DNA from: Dryomyza anilis
Lineage: Eukaryota > Arthropoda > Insecta > Diptera > Dryomyzidae
Direction of reading: 5' to 3'
Assembly: GCA_951804985.1 (NCBI GenBank)
Contig: OX638135.1
Span: 40,037,117 to 40,101,116 of the forward strand
Length of the DNA stretch: 64,000 bases
The notes beneath the pieces are model-generated. The model had not been told where the DNA came from. It searched no databases and saw only the letters and a program-made list of their open reading frames with translations. This document shows, piece by piece, positions 57,511 to 64,000 of this stretch. Within the stretch, counting starts at the first letter, position 1. The number at the start of each line of letters is the position of its first letter. Made by a program: the position numbers and the translations under genes.

Positions 57511-58150
57511 TGTTGTGAGTTCCCGGGGTCCTGCTGTACTTGACTTTATTCACTTCTGAAGTCAGTGACAGTTCACCTTAAGGGTCCACCGTTGATTCGT
57601 CCTAACACCCTTTTGATTTAAATTAACACGCGAGGATATTTTATTTTTGAGATTTTATTTAGTTTTTAAAACTGTTACACGGTATTAACTTAATTTTAAA
57701 GACGTCCGAACTGAACGGTAGAAAAACACAATTCCCTTAAAAACTAATCTTAACCTCTACTCATCACCTCGGTCGCACCAATATTTACGAACACCAGATC
57801 GGAGTTTCATTATATTGTGAAAATGTCAATTCGTATTGGTGTGATATTTACGAACACCAGATCGGAGTTTCGTCATATTGTGTATTAATAAATTCGTACC
57901 GGGGTGATCGTGAGAAGAACTTGTATATGCTTTAGTTTCCTGTACGCCGCATGCAGGTGCCACCTGATGAGGCTCACATTACAATCAATTTATTGCATAA
58001 GAATAAGTGTATGAGAGAAATATGACAGTAAGCATTTTTGGTGTTACATTATTATGATTAATATGAATATGCCATTGTGCTTACTGGCGATGTGCAGATT
58101 TTTACAAACTAAACAAAAACTAAATCAAAAAGTATTTTTGATATACAACA
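57511..58150 (-). repeat. 5' LTR of the envelope-bearing element
   Basis: 640 bp; begins on the minus strand TGTTGTATATC at 58150 and ends GGGAACTCACAACA at 57511. Two direct ACCAGATCGGAGTTTC-containing repeats (57790-57875) are also present in the other LTR. Confidence 0.9.
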
Positions 58151-58154
58151 AGAG
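58151..58154 (+). repeat. 4-bp target duplication (right) of the 13.2-kb LTR element
   Basis: AGAG, matching 44949-44952. Confidence 0.6.
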
Positions 58155-59240
58155 TAGGACCTTTTTGCGCGCGTTTTGTTCGTGAAGAAACTTTTTACGC
58201 GAGATCACGGCATAACAGCGATTCCTAGCCTGTATACGAAGTCTTTCAGTATCAGCATTCTTGTTAGAACGCCAAGTCTGAAAGGCTTCCTCTTTCGACC
58301 TGACTGCAATCCTGCAAGTCTCATTAAACCAAGAGTGATCCTTAGGTTTAATGCTAATTTTTTTAGAAGGTATGAAGGACCGCATACCTAATAAAATAAT
58401 ATTTTGTGCCATTAAAGCCGCAGCATTTATGTATCTATCAGCGAAACACAATTTTCAACTAAAGTTGCGAAAAAAATCATTTATCGCAACCCAATTTGCT
58501 TTTTCGTAAAGCCATACATTCCTCTTCGGGGCTTTAATCGAAGAGGCACGTAAACTAGAATACGAAAACTCAGCGGAAACAGTACAGTGGTCGGAATTAC
58601 CAAGAGGTGCAAGGACTTTTACATCATATTTTTCATGATGTGAAGTCAGAAAAGGTCTAGGACTTTTTGGCTTTGCCCGCCGACGCGTGGAATATACGTC
58701 GGCTCCTTCACCATTTGAGTGAGTTGGTTGCACTCGGCAAAAAGCTCAACATAACAACCCTCCTGTGTTGATAGACCCGAGTGGCTCAACCAAGTGGCGT
58801 TGTGCACATTAAAATCGCCGGCAACAACAATTTCACTGCCTGGAAATTGCTCCGATATATTTGAGATCGAATCAGATAAGGCATCCAGCTTATTACAGGT
58901 GGAAACCCTATCTAAATTCGGACTCCTATAAAGAAAGCACAAGTGCATGATGTGTGTTTGAATTTTGAATTTAACCCAAATAGTATTAAATTCGCTATCC
59001 GACACACTATGTTGTTGCTGCAGGTGATACGCAACGTCGCTTCGAATAAAAAGAGCAAGGCCCCTATGGGCAGAGAATAATGGCAATAGGTGATAACCAG
59101 GTATATGAAAATCCAGTGGATCTGTACCCTCATTAACCTGGGTCTTACCTAGTGCCATTATTTGTGGCCTATGGATGGACACATACGCATATATCGAGAA
59201 AAAGTTCGCCCTTAGCCCACGAATGTTGCAAAAATCTATA
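58155..59240 (-). pseudogene. CR1/L2-like LINE ORF2, endonuclease part
   Basis: The minus-strand frame starts with FCNIRGLRANFFSIYAYVSI, then IMALGKTQV where the family has ...TETQ, so the catalytic Glu is Lys. It continues FRSDVAYHL-like, YRSPNLDRVS, EIVVAGDFNVHNATWLSHSG, LTQMVKEPTYIPRV and VLDLFLTS. A frame change at about 58650 leads to PLGNSDHCTVSAEF (second catalytic motif) and NVWLYEKANWVAINDFF. A TAA/TGA at about 58455 and then linker 58451-58160 (SWFNETCRIAVRSKEEAFQTWR) follow. It ends at the LTR-element insertion. Confidence 0.7.
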
Positions 59241-59990
59241 CGAAATTTTTGCGAAATTTTTTCTACTGGGCAACTTCAAAACAGACATACATACTACCAA
59301 GGCGCAGCAGTTGAAAACAAACAAATGAGAGCGTAAGTCAAGCCGTGGTGAATGTTATGCCTTCACCACAGCATAGATTACGCACTCAGTGCAGCCTCAA
59401 CCGTGCGCGCTAGTAGCGTGGAGTAGGATGGGGGAGAGAGGGAATACGTCAACAAACCTGTGCAATTGCAGCAAAGAGCATAGAAAAGCCCTTTGCGTCG
59501 GCAAATGCAAAAACAGCGAGTGCGGCAACTCAGCAGGCAACGCGAAACCGGTTCTTTTATGTGGTTGTTGTTGTTGAATTTTTATTGTTTATTTGTTTAA
59601 TTTTTTTCTTTTTAGTTTTTTATGTAAATTATTATTAGTTTGAGTTTTAATTTAATTTCGTTTTATTTCGTTGTTATGTTGGGCGGGCACATTAAACACA
59701 GTTTTGAGACACATTTATACTAAACGACGGACGGAACACGTTAGAAAAGACATGAGACGACACGACACGTCCGTCCCCCAGAAGTGCGTTGACGCTACAT
59801 ATTTCGAAGTTCGACGATTTGTCGAAAGTCAGTATGTTATAAATCTTTCGACAGGCGATATTTTCGATAAAATATCACTTCAAATTGAGGTTGTGATAGA
59901 GAAGCGAAAATAACTAATATTTAAATTTTAATGAAAGAAAAACTATTTATATCAAATTTCATGCTTATGGCATAGACTGCAAGTGTTTCT
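59241..59990. other. Probable LINE 5' region and intergenic sequence
   Basis: About 59241-59700 is less AT-rich and probably the LINE 5' UTR or ORF1 remnant; no motif recognised. At 59790-59885 lies a TTCGA-rich block whose imperfect reverse complement occurs at about 61500-61600, on the far side of the palindromic element at 59995-61162. Confidence 0.45.
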
Positions 59991-59994
59991 ATAA
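59991..59994 (+). repeat. Possible ATAA target duplication (left)
   Basis: ATAA here and at 61163-61166, directly outside the inverted ends GGGCC.../...GGCCC. Confidence 0.45.
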
Positions 59995-61162
59995 GGGCCT
60001 TTCACACCAAATCGACCAGCGGTTGGAACTCATGTTCTTCGATTTCAATGAAATTTGCACAACTGATAAAGGGTATCGATGCATTGATCAATTTTTGTTT
60101 TATTTTTTCGCCCACTACTTCCAGAGATACAGTGGTTCAAATTTACAAAAAATGGGCCAAAAATCACTTTTATATGGTTGTTCATATTCCAATATCTCTT
60201 AAAGTTGAAATACCAGAAACTCCGTTGATGGCTCGTTTTATAGCTAATAGAACAAGCTTTTATACCAATTATACCAATTAACTTCTAAACTTGAACATGT
60301 GGCCCGTGGTAATAACTCATGCACTTCAAAATAGATGTCCTTAAAAAGAACCCTTTTTAAAATTCTGGAAAAAATCACATATTTTGGTTGATTTAATATA
60401 AATGTTCAAGCCAAATTTCAAGATGGTATTTTGATGGCATCATATTTTAAAAATTAATTTTTAAAATTTTTACATATTTTTTATATAGCAAAAAAAATAT
60501 TTTTTTCAAAAGTAAAATTAGCAATAATTTTTCAATGATTTTGTAAATCTGTTTTCGAAAATGGCGTCAGTTTCATCAAATTGTCTCTAGTTATTGAGAT
60601 ATATACCATTTTTCGAAAATCGTAAAAACTATATGCCAAAATTAATATCTCAAAAAATAGATTGAATATGATAAAACTGACTTCATTTTAGAAATCAGAG
60701 TTACATATATATTCAGGAATAATTACAACTTTTACTGTAGAAAAAAAAATTTTTTTTTTCTATATAAAAAATAAATAAAAATTTAGAAAATTATGTTTTG
60801 AAATATGATGCCGTAAATATACCATCTTGAAGTTTTGCATGAACATTTATAATAAATTGACGAAAACTTAGGATTTTTTTCAGAATTTTAAGAAGGGTCC
60901 TTTTTAAGGACATCAATTTTGAAGTGCAAGGATAATGGCCATGGACAACATGTTCACGTTAAAAAATTACAACTTAATTTTTCTGAAAGCCAGTTCTCTT
61001 AGCTTTAAAACGAGCCATCACGAGATATTTAAATATAAACAACCATACAAACAAACAACCATACAACTGGATACCCTTTATAAGTTGCCCAAGTTTTATT
61101 GAAATCCAAAAGGTAAAATCTCAAATATGACTTTTTTTGGTCGATTTGGTGTGGAATGGCCC
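59995..61162. mobile_element. Palindromic transposon (foldback/MITE-like), about 1.17 kb
   Basis: Inverted ends GGGCCTTTCACACCAAATCG and CGATTTGGTGTGGAATGGCC. The arms pair along almost their whole length (for example GATGGCTCGTTTTA at 60228 with TAAAACGAGCCATC at 61006; GATGTCCTTAAAAAG at 60336 with CTTTTTAAGGACATC at 60899), meeting near 60570. No transposase ORF; the ORF at 60048-60281 is arm sequence. Confidence 0.75.
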
Positions 61163-61166
61163 ATAA

Positions 61167-62615
61167 ACGAATTTTACAGATTTGCATGTCAATTCTCTAA
61201 TATTAATATATTCCTAACCTCAATTTTAGGACTTATCGAAAAAAATATTGATAAAAACCAATCAAATTGACAGATTAGATTGATGATAAAAAAAAATAGA
61301 AAATTAATGAATTAAAAAATTAATTTTTTTGGGAACACTCTATAACATTATTAACCATTTTCTCTTATGGTGATAATTAAATATATCGTCCTACCGCATT
61401 TAATTTTTGAACATTTCTTGTATTTGTAACATGAAAAAATATGAACATGAATTTTAATAAAAATGGCAAAATAAATGTATCAACTAACTTCGAAACATGT
61501 TCGAAATAACTAAATCGTCTGTCGAACGAAAAAGTTATAACATACTACCAGTTCGATATTTTCGCTTCGACAATCGCTTCGATAGTGATAGTATAACATC
61601 TTTCGACTGTTTTAAGCGCTAGTTTCTACATTTTTTGGACAACATAATTTAAATTTTGACATTACCTTCAGAATTCTTTTGAGAATGAATGATACCCTAC
61701 AGCCGGAAGTTAAGGTTTTTGAAGAATTTCGCTGTGTAAAATCAAACTAAAATATCAATGTTATGTTATACACGTGTATCATCATTTTGAAAACTGGGCC
61801 TTAAAAACTTTTTTATAGTTAGTTAAAGTGGGTTAAACATTAACTGCAATAATATGAAAAAACTAGTGTAACTCAATATATTATTTAAATTTTTATCATC
61901 GAAGACTTGTAATCAAATAGTATATACTTGTTATAGATTACGTTAACCCATTATCAACTCATTTAACCATATTTTGACGTTTTCTTTTAAAAATATGAAT
62001 TTCAATATAGATTATCTTACCTTTTTAAATCAAATAACGTTACCGAAAACAATACCGTTACCGAAACTACCCCAATACCGTTATTCGTATCGGTTACAAC
62101 CCCTGATTTAAATACGTTTTTAATTCTCATATATTACATTATGCTTATACAACAAATTATTGCTTTTTCAAACAATTTTACGCTTGGAAAAATTATCAAG
62201 TTTGTTTGACGTTTTCGTAGAAACCATATTTTTATAATTTTATTGCATGTTTATTTTCGGCTTAATGGGTAATTTTTTTACTAAATATGCGAAAAAAGAA
62301 ATCAATTGAAAATACTTTTTTTTTGCATTTTGTCCCCCTAAATTAAAAAATATCATACTGTGCACCGTTCAGTGCAGTTTCGAAAAAACCCAAATTTTAT
62401 TTAAATTTTCTCTAGAGCACCGTGCAGGCAACATCCCTACAAACCTAAAAATTTGACGATCAATTTTAAATTCGAAATAATAATGATACATTTTCGATAT
62501 CAAACTTAAAGTATTTGAAAATTTATTTCTGTTCTTTCAAATTTTTGACAAAACATAAAATATTCTGAACAAATAAAATTTATTTATCGAAAATAAAAGC
62601 ATTTGCGATATCATT
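61167..62615. other. AT-rich intergenic sequence with a hAT-end-like AACCG patch
   Basis: At 62040-62103 the sequence ACCGTTACCGAAACTACC...GGTTACAACCCCTG resembles a hAT right end (complement CAGGGGTTGTAACC) with AACCG-type subterminal repeats; no partner end in the window. No ORF supported. Confidence 0.5.
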
Positions 62616-63172
62616 ACCGTCTGTCTGTCCATCTGTCTGTCTATTGAAATCCCTACTACTTTTAAAATTGAAGAGCTAGATAAATGAAACTTATAACTTA
62701 GATGACTAATATACCTACGCTGTAGTGCGAGATCGGTCCGTTGTGACCTATGATCCGACCACTTATGTTCAAATACCTCATATAAAATGTACATATAAAG
62801 ATCAATTTTTATGTATACGTGCTTAGGTAAACTTTTTTGGTCAAATATATATTGACATCATGCTCAAATACATGATAATAAAGTTTTCCGGCGAAAAGAC
62901 TTGTGGTTCACAAAAAAAAAATCGAAATTCGGTACACCTACCCATTTGTAAATATGGGTATCAAATGAATGGAAATTCTTCAGCGATTGAATGTTTGTAG
63001 TTATTTTCAGGATTCGTATACCCTGGTGACCTATTTATCACTTTGAATGGTAACCACACATATGTGTAAGGTATTTATAGTCGGCTTAGACCGACTATAA
63101 TTTTGATAATCCTAACTATCATAATTACACCTACTTTAAAATTTCCCATGTGATCTAACCTTCCCAACTGGT
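62616..63172 (+). mobile_element. DINE-1: DINE-1/HINE element, 5'-truncated
   Basis: Starts in the GTCT microsatellite (62619) and runs through the core and the 3' stem-loop (about 63078-63101) to CCCAACTGGTT. The palindromic 5' end is missing. Confidence 0.88.
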
Positions 63173-64000
63173 TTTAATTTCTAGACTTTTCAAATAAAAG
63201 TAATAAGACAAAGTAATAAAACATACTACACCAATTCCAAATATAGTCACATGAGCGCACATTCACACTGCTTGTATCGAGGCAAGAAACCCGTTTTTCT
63301 AAGCAAAACCCACCGTTTTTATACATTTTTAAAATTTGTATACATGATTTGACCACAACAACAAATAATGTAAGAATATCACATTAATATAATAATGTAC
63401 CTTATTATACTTGACCATGATCTGGTCATAAATATGTAATTTTTTACCCTTCTGCACAAATTGGGTCAAAATAACCAATTTTTCTGGAAAACAACGATTT
63501 TAGGTATTTAACTGAGTGTAAAAAATATATATTTTTTTTGTTATTTTATAAATTAATTTTTCTTTAAAATAATTGAAGAAAACAATTTAATAAAAAAACA
63601 TATGGTTTTAAATCGAATTTTATTTGCATTTACATTTAACTAGGAACTTACTCTATCAATTAAAAAATTAAGGACAACAAAATTATTCAGAGAAAACTAA
63701 CCCAATCTCCTAAGTAGCACAATCTGCTATATAAATGTGGTGTAAAGCTTTTCACGACATTCTTATCCAGTAATTTTTAATGTATTAAAGCTCTTAAAGT
63801 ACTTATACGGCTTTTATATAGTTCAAATGGCATATAAGCCTTTACAGCATATGTCTATATAAAAGCTATGTAGATGTCTCGATTAATATTGTGCAATTCA
63901 TTTTGAATTATGATAGTCAAACGTATGCCCTCCGGACCCACTCGTTGCAGCGATATTCGCTGCAATGAGTTTTGGTGTGCAAAATAGTCACTCGTTACGT
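63173..64000. other. AT-rich intergenic sequence
   Basis: No gene seen. Near the edge, 63940-63970 is a palindrome (ACTCGTTGCAGCGA, loop TAT, TCGCTGCAATGAGT; one mismatch), and CACTCGTTACGT follows at the very end. It could be part of a further element cut by the window edge. Confidence 0.5.

Overview
The window is AT-rich and looks like repeat-dense heterochromatin or intergenic DNA of a higher fly (Diptera: Brachycera). Evidence: nine DINE-1/HINE (Helentron-type) copies with the dipteran layout (TATACCC... palindromic 5' end, GTCT/GACA microsatellite core, 3' stem-loop TATAGTCGG/CCGACTATA); LOA-like, RTE and CR1/L2-like LINEs; two Ty3/gypsy LTR elements, one with an envelope gene; hAT-type elements and a Mutator-like transposase; and remnants of a Polinton/Maverick. 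No recognisable conserved host gene is present. Family names come from recalled motifs, since no database search could be run.

Layout. 1-4.65 kb: three minus-strand DINE-1 blocks, a tRNA-derived SINE, an LTR fragment and a 534-bp inverted copy of a LINE segment. 4.65-15.06 kb: Polinton remnant on + (penton-like C-terminus, pVI-like basic protein, major capsid protein, maturation protease). Its capsid gene is split by a full-length LOA-like LINE with a 9-bp target duplication. Between capsid and protease sits a 5'-LTR/gag fragment of an envelope-type LTR element. 15-20 kb: intergenic DNA with two DINE-1 copies. 20.0-23.8 kb: nearly complete RTE LINE between two inverted-repeat arms. 24.07-31.29 kb: hAT-like element (8-bp target duplication) containing a dead gypsy-type element. 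31.6-33.4 kb: Mutator-like transposase remnant. 34.86-40.66 kb: second Polinton copy in inverted orientation sharing nonsense codons and the captured LTR/gag fragment with the first, and itself carrying a TA-flanked inverted-repeat element with a DINE-1 inside. 40.66-42.05 kb: foldback element. 44.24-59.7 kb: CR1/L2-like LINE lacking its RT, interrupted by a 13.2-kb envelope-bearing LTR element (4-bp target duplication), whose gag is interrupted by a hAT element made of inverted tandem repeats. 60.0-61.16 kb: almost fully palindromic element. 62.6-63.2 kb: DINE-1.

Most coding sequence is decayed. The main exception is an intact, predicted intron-containing, acidic 169-residue ORF at 48431-49104. 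It lies antisense between pol and env of the 13.2-kb element and has no family I recognise; it is the best candidate here for something undescribed. The second strong story is the inverted duplication of an already dead Polinton capsid/protease module that had earlier acquired retroviral-type DNA.
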